A program made the position numbers and the translations under genes. Below are positions 7,458 through 15,740 of a stretch of 64,000 nucleotides of DNA, one piece after another; position 1 is the first letter of the stretch, and every line of letters begins with the position of its first letter. The notes beneath the pieces were generated by a model. The model was not told where the DNA came from, did not search any database, and saw only the letters and a list, made by a program, of their open reading frames with translations. This DNA comes from Caenimonas aquaedulcis (lineage in GTDB: Bacteria; Pseudomonadota; Gammaproteobacteria; Burkholderiales; Burkholderiaceae_C), in the NCBI RefSeq assembly GCF_015831345.1, contig NZ_JADWYS010000001.1:248001-312000 (forward strand), given 5' to 3'.

Positions 7458-8258
7458 TCAACGAAAGAGGAAGTAGGCGGCCAGGCAGTAGAGCACGACG
7501 GCGAAGACTTTCTTGAGCGGCTGGATGTCCATGCGGTGCGCCGTGCGCGCGCCCAGCGGCGCCATCGCCATGCTGGCGAGCGCGATGGTGACGAGCCCGG
7601 GCAGGTAGAGGTAGCCGATGGAGCCGGGCGGCATCTGCGGCAGGCCCTGGCCCGCGTAGATGTAGCCCGCCGTCCCCGCGAGCGCGATCGGGAAGCCCAG
7701 CGCCGCGGACGTGCCCACGGCGTCGTGGATCTTCACGTTGCACCAGGTCATGAAGGGCACCGAGACGAAGGCGCCGCCCGCGCCGACGAGCGAGGAGAGC
7801 AGGCCGATCACCCCGCCCATCGCGAAGGTGCCGAGCGGGCCGGGCAGGGTGCGCGAGGGCTTGGGCTTCCTGTTGAGGAACATCTGCGTCGCCGAGAAGG
7901 CGACGAAGATCGCGAACAGGACGCCCAGCAGCTTCGCGGGCATGGCCACGGCGATCTGCGCGCCGAGCAGCGAGCCGACGAGGATGCCGGGCGCGAGCAC
8001 CCGCACGATGTGCCACAGCACGGCGCCGCGCTTGTGGTGCGCGCGCACGGAGGACAGCGAGGTGAAGCAGATCGTCGCGAGCGAGGTGGCGACGGCCATC
8101 TTCACGGTGTATTCCGGCGGGAACCCTTTGGCGGTGAGGATGATGGTCATGAACGGCACCATGAGCATGCCGCCGCCGATGCCCAGCAGGCCGGCGAGGA
8201 AGCCGGTGACGGTGCCGATCAGCAGGAGTTCGAGAATGAGTTGGGGTTCGATCAGCAT
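7458..8258 (-). CDS. TSUP (TauE/SafE) family membrane transporter
   Basis: The 266-residue protein has about eight hydrophobic segments and the duplicated TSUP motif (GLLGIGGGMLMVPF near residue 23 and SLVGAGGAFVSVPFM near residue 160). The family moves sulfite, sulfonates or other small organic anions across the inner membrane. It begins 44 bases after the cyclase gene and ends 20 bases before the formyltransferase-like gene, so the three are probably co-transcribed. The substrate is unknown. The neighbouring one-carbon enzyme hints at a C1 or sulfonate link, which is inference only. Confidence 0.87.
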   Translation of the reverse strand: MLIEPQLILELLLIGTVTGFLAGLLGIGGGMLMVPFMTIILTAKGFPPEYTVKMAVATSLATICFTSLSSVRAHHKRGAVLWHIVRVLAPGILVGSLLGAQIAVAMPAKLLGVLFAIFVAFSATQMFLNRKPKPSRTLPGPLGTFAMGGVIGLLSSLVGAGGAFVSVPFMTWCNVKIHDAVGTSAALGFPIALAGTAGYIYAGQGLPQMPPGSIGYLYLPGLVTIALASMAMAPLGARTAHRMDIQPLKKVFAVVLYCLAAYFLFR

Positions 8259-8302
8259 CTTGTGCCGTCGATTGTCGCAAAGCGGCGCGGCGCGCCCCCG
8301 GC

Positions 8303-9715
8303 TCAGGGGATTTCGTAGACCGTGAGTTCCTCGGCGATGCCGCGCAGGTTGCAGCGCTGGGCCACCGGCGTGAGGCCGGCCTGGGCCAGCAGGCGGGCCG
8401 CGTCCGCGTGCCGCACCACGGGTTCGGTCGCGAAGATCGCGTGCGACTGGGCGAGGCCCTGCACCCGCGCCGCGATGTTGACGGTCTGGCCGAAGTAATC
8501 GAGCCGGTCGTTGAGCGTCACCGCCAGGCAGGGCCCTTCGTGGATGCCGATCTTCAGCGTCAGGTCCTCGCTGTGGCGCGACGCGTTGAGCGCCTTCATC
8601 GCTTCGCGCATGCCCAGCACGGCCGCGATGCCGCGGTCGGGCGTCGGGAAGGACGCCATCACCGCGTCGCCGATGGTCTTCACGACGGCGCCGGATTCGC
8701 GGGCGACGACCTCGTTGAGCACCCCGAAGTGCGCCTTCACGAGCTCGTAGGCCGCGAGGTCGCCCACCCGCTCGTAGAGCTCGGTGGAGGCCTTGAGGTC
8801 GGTGAAGACGAAGGTGAGGCTCGTGATCTTCAGGCGCTGGTCCATCGCGAGCATGTCGGCGCGGTACAGGTCGCGGAAAGTCTGGTTCGTGAGGAGCGTG
8901 CGGGCGGTGAGGAACTTCTTGCGCTTGCCGAGCATGTGGTGCAGGTCGTCTCCCGCGATGTAGAGCGCGGGCAGCACCCGGGCGTCGGTGCGGTTCTCCA
9001 TCGTGAGGCGCAGCGGGCCGGGGCGCAGGGGCACGGTGCCGGTGGGCGCCTGCACGTTGTTGAACACGACGCCGAGCTCCTGCCGCTCGCGCGTCGGTTC
9101 GCCCTGCACATCCAGGAACTGGGCCGAGTGCGTCACCGGCTCGAACAGGATGATGAAGCCCGCGGGGAGCTGGAGCGACATCGTCGCCTTGTCGCCGGCC
9201 CCGAGGTCGGTCCAGTCGATGACGAAGCGCTCCATCACCTCCTGCGCGGGCATCTCCGCGGGGAATTCGATGCCCGAGCTCCAGTACATCTGGCGGACGT
9301 ATTCCCACATCGGCAGCTGCTCGGGCGCATGCGCGGCGATCTGGCGCACGCGCGGGCTCACGCTGAAGGCGACTTCCACCATTTCGTCGAGCGAGGGCTC
9401 GTAGCCGGCCGCGCAGAGGGCGCACGCGTAGCTGTGCTGGTGGATGGTCTTGAGCGTGGCGTTGGTGTTGAGGACGCCGCCGCAGCCGGGGCACAGGACG
9501 TTCCAGGACATTTCGAACATGCCCAGGCGCGTGGCGTGCAGGAAGGCGTCGAGCGCGCGGTCCACGGGCAGGCCGTTGGCGGCGGCGAAGTCGATGACGT
9601 TGATGCGGTGCAGCTCGCGGTCGGTGCCGTCCCGCACGAGGCGTTCGATGCCCGCTGCGGCGAGCGGGTCGGCGGATTGCCGCAAGACGGTGAACCGCGC
9701 TTCGGATTCGCTCAT
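8303..9715 (-). CDS. DUF5939-type class III adenylate/guanylate cyclase with zinc ribbon
   Basis: The 470-residue product has a long N-terminal region with a C-P-G-C ... C-A-L-C zinc-ribbon pair (roughly residues 75-102) typical of DUF5939, and a C-terminal class III cyclase domain (about 300-465). The cyclase shows the metal aspartates in FTDLKAST and TIGDAVMASF, a Lys just before the second (VVKTIGD), an Asp in LDYFGQ and the N-x3-R pair in VNIAARV, which fits an active enzyme and favours ATP over GTP. No membrane segment is visible. Two further in-frame starts lie upstream (9748, 9781); 9715 was chosen because the protein is conserved from MSESEARF and GGGGG precedes it. It heads the operon with the TSUP and formyltransferase-like genes. 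Confidence 0.83.
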   Translation of the reverse strand: MSESEARFTVLRQSADPLAAAGIERLVRDGTDRELHRINVIDFAAANGLPVDRALDAFLHATRLGMFEMSWNVLCPGCGGVLNTNATLKTIHQHSYACALCAAGYEPSLDEMVEVAFSVSPRVRQIAAHAPEQLPMWEYVRQMYWSSGIEFPAEMPAQEVMERFVIDWTDLGAGDKATMSLQLPAGFIILFEPVTHSAQFLDVQGEPTRERQELGVVFNNVQAPTGTVPLRPGPLRLTMENRTDARVLPALYIAGDDLHHMLGKRKKFLTARTLLTNQTFRDLYRADMLAMDQRLKITSLTFVFTDLKASTELYERVGDLAAYELVKAHFGVLNEVVARESGAVVKTIGDAVMASFPTPDRGIAAVLGMREAMKALNASRHSEDLTLKIGIHEGPCLAVTLNDRLDYFGQTVNIAARVQGLAQSHAIFATEPVVRHADAARLLAQAGLTPVAQRCNLRGIAEELTVYEIP

Positions 9716-9763
9716 CGGGCCCCCGGCGGGTGGAGTGATGTCCCCCATCGTAGGCCAAAAAAA

Positions 9764-9941
9764 GGCGTCTGCAAGTGCCACCGGACCGGCATCCTGAACC
9801 GGGGTTCAGGTGGGCTAGGTCAGCCTGGCGTTGGGTTCGTCTGACGCGAGACGATCACGCTCACCAGGAGATGTTCCAGGCCCGGAGCTCTATGAGCATT
9901 GGTTCAAGGAAATATAAAGCCCGGCATGCACTGCAGACACG
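9764..9941 (-). ncRNA. ssrS: 6S RNA
   Basis: On the minus strand the 5' end GTGTCTGCAGTGC (from about 9940) pairs with the 3' end GGCACTTGCAGACGCC (about 9779-9764), giving the closing stem of a roughly 178-base rod. It is followed by TTTTTTT (9763-9757), a Rho-independent end. Inside are CCTTGAACC and GAACCCCGGTTC blocks like those of E. coli 6S RNA, and a large open central region. A TAGAAT -10 element lies at 9952-9947, correctly placed for a start near 9940. The location beyond the 3' end of zapA is the classical proteobacterial 6S position. 6S RNA binds the housekeeping RNA polymerase holoenzyme by mimicking an open promoter, mainly in stationary phase. A covariance-model scan would confirm the ends. 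Confidence 0.87.
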
Positions 9942-10044
9942 TGGCCATTCTAGGCCGATGCGTATGGCTGAGGGTGCGCGAGCGCACATTGCCGCACTGA
10001 AAAAAAGATTCTTGACTTTTGGGGATCGCGCGCAGCTGGCGGGA

Positions 10045-10140
10045 TTTTTTTGAACGCAGAGGACGCAAAGGTTTCGCAGAGGGCGCAGAGAGGAAATTCA
10101 AGGGAAGGCAAAGAATTTTTTTGTATTCCTCTGCGTTCAC
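10045..10140. repeat. Palindromic repeat, copy 3 (degenerate, right arm truncated)
   Basis: The left arm (about 10045-10095) is a full CGCAGAG-type arm starting TTTTTTTGAACGCAGAGG with four units. The right side retains only CCTCTGCGTTCA (10128-10139) after an AT-rich core. The missing units suggest an internal deletion. It lies between the 3' end of zapA and the 6S RNA promoter region. Nothing else was recognised in the 9953-10044 spacer. Confidence 0.75.
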
Positions 10141-10161
10141 AGAGACCATGGCACGCCCGGG

Positions 10162-10506
10162 CTAGATCAGCCGGCCGTCGTCGCCCAGCGCGGAATCGAG
10201 GCGCCCCATCAATGCCGCAAGACGCGGATCGGACACGTCGCTGCCGTTGCTCTTGACGGGCGCAGGGACGATCACTGGGGTCTGGATCGCCACGCCGCGG
10301 TCGGCGACGTCGAAGGCGAGGTTCAGCGCGGCGAGCACCGCGATGCGGTCGCGCGCCTTCACCTTGCCGGCGTCGCGGATCTTGCACATGGCGGTGTCCA
10401 CCTTCTCCACGGCTTCCAGCAGGCGCTGCTCGCCGCCCTCGGGGCAGGCGAGGAGGTAGCTCTGGCCCATGATCTGGACCTCGAGTTGCTTCATCACGGA
10501 AGTCAT
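10162..10506 (-). CDS. zapA: Cell division protein ZapA
   Basis: This 114-residue protein matches ZapA: a short beta-rich N-terminus (KQLEVQIMGQSYLLACPEGGE) and a long coiled-coil helix (from about residue 25) with VKARDRIAVLAALNLAFDV. ZapA binds and bundles FtsZ at the division ring. GAAGG lies eight bases before the ATG at 10506; an internal ATG at 10494 begins closer to the usual family start. The neighbours, a ZapB-like gene upstream and 6S RNA downstream, are the standard context. The C-terminal tail (from about residue 78) is longer than in E. coli. Confidence 0.92.
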   Translation of the reverse strand: MTSVMKQLEVQIMGQSYLLACPEGGEQRLLEAVEKVDTAMCKIRDAGKVKARDRIAVLAALNLAFDVADRGVAIQTPVIVPAPVKSNGSDVSDPRLAALMGRLDSALGDDGRLI

Positions 10507-10561
10507 TCGGAAACCTTCGCCTTGCAGGCTGCGGTATTGCGCTTCGGAGCGGCCGGGCGCC

Positions 10562-10774
10562 TCATGCCGCGCTCTTGATGTCGGGCAGGCGCTCGAGGAG
10601 CGCGTCGACGCGGGCGCGTGCGGCGGAGAGGCGGGACTTGAGGGAGTCCCGTTCGTGCGTGAGCACTTCGACCTGTTCGGCCAGCAGCGTGTTGGTGCGC
10701 TGCAATTCCTCGTAGCGCACGAGCAGTCGCTCGACGCGTTCCGCTACCTGGTCGATCTGGGAGGCACTGGGCAT
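10562..10774 (-). CDS. ZapB-like coiled-coil protein (TIGR02449 type)
   Basis: The 70-residue product is almost entirely one amphipathic coiled coil (heptad pattern from IDQVAERVERLLVRYEEL to RVDALLERLP). It lies 55 bases upstream of zapA on the same strand. This small-protein family regularly precedes zapA in proteobacteria and is considered ZapB-like, so a role in the division apparatus is expected. Function is inferred from position and structure. Confidence 0.8.
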   Translation of the reverse strand: MPSASQIDQVAERVERLLVRYEELQRTNTLLAEQVEVLTHERDSLKSRLSAARARVDALLERLPDIKSAA

Positions 10775-10825
10775 ACGCCTTCGATTGTAGGGGGGGCGAT
10801 GGAATTTGAAAGCTAAAATGAAAGC

Positions 10826-11050
10826 GTTGGTGCTCGCGGTGTGGTTCGCATGCCGCAGTTCAACGGGAAGCAGGAGGGTGCGCCGCCCAGCGGCAAGCCT
10901 AACCTGCGCTGCCCCCGCAACGGTAAGCGGATGGGTTCCTCGTGAATCCCGCTTCCATCACGCAATGCCACTGGGCGCGCATGAATCAGCGCGCCTGGGA
11001 AGGCGATGGAAGTCGACCGCCAGCCCGGATACCGGCCAACGAGGTGGCCG
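10826..11050 (+). promoter_or_regulatory. Cobalamin (AdoCbl) riboswitch
   Basis: The leader contains the hallmarks of the cobalamin riboswitch in order: GGTGCTCGCGGTG at the 5' end, GCTGCCCCCGCAACGGTAAG (about 10908-10927), GCCACTGGGCGCG (about 10966-10978), CTGGGAAGGCGATGGAAGTCG and the B12 box AGCCCGGATACCGGCC (11022-11037). It lies just upstream of btuB. In this class, bound adenosylcobalamin shuts off expression of uptake genes, here by blocking translation or ending transcription before btuB. No clear terminator with a U-run follows, which favours translational control. Confidence 0.93.
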
Positions 11051-11135
11051 CGCGTTCGCAAGAAGGCGCGGCCGTGACGCCCAATTCACCGGCGGGGAAG
11101 CCGGTGCGGGCATGCATCCGGCTTTTTCAACCATC

Positions 11136-13082
11136 ATGACTTTTTCCCGCATTTCGACGCGCACCCCGTTGCGTTCTTCGGCGCTTTCGCTCGCGTTCGC
11201 CGCCGCCTTTCCCTCCGCGTTCGCGCAAGGACTCGTCCTGCCCGAGACCGTCGTCACCGCGACGCGCTTCACGGACGACGCCCAATCGCTGCCCCTGGGC
11301 GTCACGGTCGTCACCGCCGCGGAGATCCGCGCGTCGGGCGCGTCCACCATCAACGAGGCGCTCATCCGCATCCTCGGCATCGCCGGCCGCCAGGACTTCT
11401 ATGGCGGCGGCGAATACGGGCTGGACCTGCGCGGCTTCGGCGGCACCGCCGACAACAACCAGGTGGTGATGGTCGACGGCATGCGCTTTTCCGAAGGGGA
11501 CCTCGGCGGCTCGCGGCTCGCGGGCATCCCGATCGAGTCCGTCGAGCGCATCGAGGTGATCCGCGGCAACGCCGGCGTGCTCTACGGGGAAGGCGCCACG
11601 GGCGGCGTCATCGTGGTGACGACCAAGGCCGGGGCCGGCCAGCAGCGCGGCAACAGTGCGTCGGTCTACGCGGGCGCGGGCAGCTTCGGCGCGCGTGACG
11701 TGCGGGCCGGCGGCACCGCGAGCGGCGGCGGCTTCTCGCTGGACGCCGCCGCGCAAAAGCGCCGCGCGGACAACCACCGCGACAACTTCAAGTCCGATTC
11801 CGACGCCGTCTCCGTCACCGGCCAGTGGTCCAACGACTGGCTGCGCGCGGGCGCGCGCGTCGCCCGCGATTCGCTGGACACGCAGTTGCCCGGCGCGCTC
11901 ACGGCCGCGCAGTACGAGGCGGACCCGCGCCAGAGCACCCGGGCCGGCGACGAGGCGAGCATCCGCAACGAGCGCGCGAGCCTCTTCGCGGAAGCGCATG
12001 TGGGCGACTGGCGCATCGCCGCGGACGCCGGGCAGCGCAAGAAGGAGTTGCGCAGCATGAACGGCGGCTTCGGGTACGACTACGACGTCGATGCGAAGAA
12101 CTATGCCCTGCGTGCGCGCCACGAAGGGAAGTTCGGCGGCTTCGCCAACCAGTTCGTGGTCGGCGCGGACCGCCTCGACTGGACGCGCGACGTGCTGGGC
12201 GCCTTCGGCTCCACCGCCCGGCAATCGTCGCGCGCCGTGTACCTCAAGGACGACGTGACACTCGCCGGCGGCACGCGCGTGAGCGCGGGCTACCGCACGG
12301 AGCGCATCGCCAAGGACAACACCACGGCGACAGCCGGCACGGCAGACCGCATGCATGCCTGGGAGCTCGGCGTGAGCCATCCCTTCACGGTGCAAGCCAC
12401 TGGCTATGCGCGCATCGGCCGCAGCTACCGGCTCGCGAACGTCGACGAGTTCGGTTACACCTCGCCCGGCGTGATCCTCCAGCCGCAAACCTCTCGCGAC
12501 GCCGAGATCGGCGCGCGCTGGACGGCGGGTGCGACGAAGTTCGAGGCACGGCTCTACCGTACCCTCGTAGACAACGAGATCGGCTTCGATCCGAATGCCG
12601 CCGGTCCCTTCGGCTTCGCCGGCGCCAACACGAACTTCGACCCGACGCGCCGCCAGGGCGTGGAGCTCGACGTGCGCCATGCGATCACGTCCACGCTCGG
12701 CGTGCGCGTGAACGCGGCCGTGCGCGAGGCCACCTTCCGCTCCGGCCCCTACGCGGGCAAGGACGTGCCGCTGGTCGCGCGCAAGACACTCGCCGTGCGC
12801 GCGGACTGGTCGCCCGCGGCGCAGCACCATGTGAGCGGCGGGGTGAACTGGGTATCCTCGCAGCACCCCGACTTCAACAACGCCTGCACCATGCCGGCCT
12901 ACACCACCGCCGACGTCCGCTACGCCTACCAGTGGCAGCAGGTGGAACTGTCGCTCGGCGTCGCGAACCTCTTCGACAGGAAGTACTACTCGCAGGCCTT
13001 CGGCTGCGCGGCGGGCACGACCACGTCGATCTACCCGGAAGCAGGTCGCGCCGTCACGGCGGCCGTCCGCGTGAGCTTCTGA
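11136..13082 (+). CDS. btuB: TonB-dependent vitamin B12 receptor BtuB
   Basis: The 648-residue product has a signal peptide (ending AFPSAFA), a TonB box (ETVVTATRF), a plug domain with the ERIEVIRGNAGVLYGEGATGG block (about residues 135-160) and a beta-barrel ending in F (AAVRVSF), the outer-membrane insertion signal. It moves cobalamins across the outer membrane using TonB energy. The cobalamin riboswitch directly upstream and the btuF-C-D genes downstream fix the substrate. The start is uncertain: 11112 gives eight extra residues and a weak GGGGAAG upstream, while 11136 gives a cleaner signal peptide. Confidence 0.92.
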   Translation: MTFSRISTRTPLRSSALSLAFAAAFPSAFAQGLVLPETVVTATRFTDDAQSLPLGVTVVTAAEIRASGASTINEALIRILGIAGRQDFYGGGEYGLDLRGFGGTADNNQVVMVDGMRFSEGDLGGSRLAGIPIESVERIEVIRGNAGVLYGEGATGGVIVVTTKAGAGQQRGNSASVYAGAGSFGARDVRAGGTASGGGFSLDAAAQKRRADNHRDNFKSDSDAVSVTGQWSNDWLRAGARVARDSLDTQLPGALTAAQYEADPRQSTRAGDEASIRNERASLFAEAHVGDWRIAADAGQRKKELRSMNGGFGYDYDVDAKNYALRARHEGKFGGFANQFVVGADRLDWTRDVLGAFGSTARQSSRAVYLKDDVTLAGGTRVSAGYRTERIAKDNTTATAGTADRMHAWELGVSHPFTVQATGYARIGRSYRLANVDEFGYTSPGVILQPQTSRDAEIGARWTAGATKFEARLYRTLVDNEIGFDPNAAGPFGFAGANTNFDPTRRQGVELDVRHAITSTLGVRVNAAVREATFRSGPYAGKDVPLVARKTLAVRADWSPAAQHHVSGGVNWVSSQHPDFNNACTMPAYTTADVRYAYQWQQVELSLGVANLFDRKYYSQAFGCAAGTTTSIYPEAGRAVTAAVRVSF

Positions 13083-13090
13083 TCGCCGCC

Positions 13091-13909
13091 ATGCCCACCC
13101 CGCTTCCCGGCCCGCAACGCATCGTCTGCCTCACGGAGGAGACGACCGAGTGGCTGTACCTGCTCGGGCAGGAGGCGCGCATCGTGGGCATCTCGGGCTA
13201 CACCGTGCGGCCCGCCCGCGCGCGGCAGGAGAAGCCGCGCGTGAGCGCCTTCCTCAGCGCGAAGATCGACAGGATCCTCGCGCTGCGGCCCGACTGCGTG
13301 TTCGGCTTTTCCGACCTGCAGGCGGACATCGCCGCCGAGCTCATCCGCAAGGGTGTGCAGGTGACGGTGTTCAACCAGCGCAGCGTCGAGGAAATCTTCG
13401 GGGTGCTGTACCAGGTCGCCGCGATGGTGGGCCAGGCGGACCGGGGTCTGGAGTTGATCGAGGGCATGCGCGCGCGCCTGAAGGAGATCGAAGCGCAGGC
13501 GCGCGTGTTGCCGCGCCGCCCCAAAGTCTTCTTCGAGGAATGGGACGAGCCGCATATCAGCGCGATCCGCTGGGTGTCCGAGCTCGTGGGCATCGCGGGC
13601 GGCGACGATTGCTTTCCGGAACTCGCCACGCAAGCCATGGGCAAGGACAGGATCATTGCCGACGGCGCCGAAATCGTGCGCCGCGCGCCGGACATCGTCA
13701 TCGGCTCCTGGTGCGGCAAGAAATTCCGGCCGGAGAAAGTCGCCGCGCGCGCGGGCTGGGGCGAGGTGCCCGCGGTGAAGCACGCGCAGCTCTTCGAGAT
13801 CAAGTCCGCCGACATCCTGCAGCCCGGCCCCGCCGCGCTGACGGACGGCGTGGAGCAGCTGCATCGCATCGTCATGGCATGGAGCCGCTCGCAGGGGCCC
13901 GCGTCATGA
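13091..13909 (+). CDS. BtuF-like cobalamin-binding protein without signal peptide
   Basis: This 272-residue protein has the two-lobe vitamin B12/Fe-siderophore binding fold (PQRIVCLTEETTEWLYLLG, then VFGFSDLQADIAAELIRKG). The first residues (MPTPLPGPQR) carry no signal peptide or lipobox, unlike the BtuF protein encoded next. It follows btuB by eight bases and overlaps the next gene by four (ATGA), so it is part of the B12 operon. Possible roles are a cytoplasmic corrinoid-binding or salvage protein, or a receptor that reaches the periplasm by another route. The fold is clear and the location is unexplained. Confidence 0.78.
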   Translation: MPTPLPGPQRIVCLTEETTEWLYLLGQEARIVGISGYTVRPARARQEKPRVSAFLSAKIDRILALRPDCVFGFSDLQADIAAELIRKGVQVTVFNQRSVEEIFGVLYQVAAMVGQADRGLELIEGMRARLKEIEAQARVLPRRPKVFFEEWDEPHISAIRWVSELVGIAGGDDCFPELATQAMGKDRIIADGAEIVRRAPDIVIGSWCGKKFRPEKVAARAGWGEVPAVKHAQLFEIKSADILQPGPAALTDGVEQLHRIVMAWSRSQGPAS

Positions 13910-14757
13910 AGTGGCTGGCGTGGCTGCTGCTCGTATGCGCCGCGAAGGCCTACGCGGTGCGCGTCACGGACGACCGCGGCGTGTCGGTGGAAATTGCGAC
14001 GCCGCCCCAGCGCATCGTCGCGATGCTGCCGTCGCTGACCGAGACGGTGTGCGAGCTCGGCGCCTGCGACAGGCTGGTGGGCCTCGACGACTACTCGAAC
14101 TTTCCCCCGCGCGTGGCTGCGGTGCCGCGCCTGGGCGGGCTGGAGGACACGAACATCGAGCGGCTCGTCGCGCTCAAGCCGGATCTCGTGCTGCTCGCGT
14201 CTTCCTCGCGGGCGGTCGCGCGGCTGGAGGGGCTGGGCGTGAAGGTGCTCACGCTCGAACCCAAGACGGTGGCCGACCTGCATCGCGTGTGGCTGCAGCT
14301 CGGGCTGGCGCTGGGCGTCGCGGACGCGCCCGCGGCATGGCAGCGGCTGCAGGCCGCCGTCGATGCGGAGACGCGCAAGCTGCCGCCCGCGATGCGCGGC
14401 ACGCGCGTGTACATCGAGGTGAACGACGGGCCCTACGCGGCGAGCGAATCGTCCTTCCTCGGCGAACTGCTCGCGCGCACCGGCGCCGCGAACATCGTGC
14501 CGGGACGGCTCGGGCCCTTCCCGAAGCTCAACCCGGAATTCGTCGTGCGCGCGGATCCGCAGGTGATCATGATTTCGGATCGCGATGCGCCGGCGGTGAA
14601 AGCCCGGCCCGGCTGGGCCCGCATCCGTGCGGTGCACGACGCCCGCGTCTGCCTGTTCACGCATGAGCAGGGCGACGTCATGGTGCGCGCGGGGCCGCGC
14701 ATGGCGCAGGCGGTGCGGCTGATGGTCGACTGCATCGCGGGGCGCGGCAAGCCGTGA
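13906..14757 (+). CDS. btuF: Periplasmic cobalamin-binding protein BtuF
   Basis: The 283-residue product has a short signal peptide (MKWLAWLLLVCAAKAYA) followed by the class III binding-protein fold (RIVAMLPSLTETVCELGACDRLVG; FVVRADPQVIMIS). It binds B12 in the periplasm and hands it to BtuC/BtuD. It overlaps its upstream neighbour by four bases and btuC by four bases, so translation of the set is coupled. Length and fold match the family. Confidence 0.9.
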   Translation: MKWLAWLLLVCAAKAYAVRVTDDRGVSVEIATPPQRIVAMLPSLTETVCELGACDRLVGLDDYSNFPPRVAAVPRLGGLEDTNIERLVALKPDLVLLASSSRAVARLEGLGVKVLTLEPKTVADLHRVWLQLGLALGVADAPAAWQRLQAAVDAETRKLPPAMRGTRVYIEVNDGPYAASESSFLGELLARTGAANIVPGRLGPFPKLNPEFVVRADPQVIMISDRDAPAVKARPGWARIRAVHDARVCLFTHEQGDVMVRAGPRMAQAVRLMVDCIAGRGKP

Positions 14758-15740
14758 GGCCGCTGCGGCACCCGGCGTCGCTCGCGCTGCTGCTGCTCGC
14801 GGCCACGGCGCTGCTGTGCCTCGCGGGCGCCGCCGTCGGCAGCCTCGGATGGGAGCCGCTGTGGAGCGGTGCCACGGACACGGCATCGGCTGTGGTGTGG
14901 GACATCCGCGTGCCGCGCACGCTGGGCGCATGGCTCGCGGGCGCCTTGCTCGGGCTCGCCGGCGCGGTCGCGCAGGGGCTGTTCAGGAATCCGCTGGCCG
15001 ACCCCTACCTGCTCGGCAGCGCGACGGGCGCCGCGCTCGGTGTGGCCGTGCTGCTGGTGCTCGTGGGCGCCACGCCGTCGGCCGCGGGCTGGGCCGCGCG
15101 CCTCGGTTCCACGGGCGCGGGTTTCGCCGGGGCCGTGGCGGCCGTGCTCGTGACGCTCGGCCTCGCCAAGGGTGTGCAGCACACCCTGCGCCTCCTGCTC
15201 GCGGGCGTGGTCGTCGGCATGGTCTTCGGCGCGTTCGCGGCGCTCGTGATGTTCTGGTCTCCGGACATCCTGCGCGCGATGCAGGGCTTCCTGCTCGGCA
15301 CCACGGGCTTTCTCGGGTGGGGCGCCGCGGGACTGCTCGCGGCCGTCACCGTGGTGTGCCTCGTGCCGGCGGTCGCCTTCAGCCGCGCGCTCGACGCCCT
15401 CGCGCTCGGCGACACTACCGCCGCGAGCCTGGGCATCGCGCTCACGCCGGTGCGGGTCGTGCTGATCGGCGTCATGGCGCTCGCCACCGGCGCGGCCGTG
15501 GCGCAGGTCGGGCTGATCGCCTTCATCGGCCTCGTCGCGCCGCATCTCGTGCGCGCGACCTGCAAGCCCACGCATCGCTGGCTGCTGCCGCTGTCGGCGC
15601 TGGCGGGCGGCGTGCTGCTGCTGGCCGCGGACGTGCTCGCGCGCTGGGCGCTCGCCCCGCGCGAACTGCCCGTTGGCGTCCTGACCGCGGTGCTCGGCGG
15701 CGGCTACCTGCTGTGGGCCATGCACCGGAGGCCGCTGTGA
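14754..15740 (+). CDS. btuC: Vitamin B12 ABC transporter permease BtuC
   Basis: This 328-residue FecCD/BtuC-type permease has about ten membrane helices and family blocks WDIRVPRTLGAWLAGALLG near the N-terminus and GLIAFIGLVAPHLVR near residue 260. The GTG start overlaps the btuF stop codon. It forms the inner-membrane channel for cobalamin together with BtuD. The GTG start of btuD in turn overlaps its stop. Confidence 0.92.
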   Translation: MRPLRHPASLALLLLAATALLCLAGAAVGSLGWEPLWSGATDTASAVVWDIRVPRTLGAWLAGALLGLAGAVAQGLFRNPLADPYLLGSATGAALGVAVLLVLVGATPSAAGWAARLGSTGAGFAGAVAAVLVTLGLAKGVQHTLRLLLAGVVVGMVFGAFAALVMFWSPDILRAMQGFLLGTTGFLGWGAAGLLAAVTVVCLVPAVAFSRALDALALGDTTAASLGIALTPVRVVLIGVMALATGAAVAQVGLIAFIGLVAPHLVRATCKPTHRWLLPLSALAGGVLLLAADVLARWALAPRELPVGVLTAVLGGGYLLWAMHRRPL

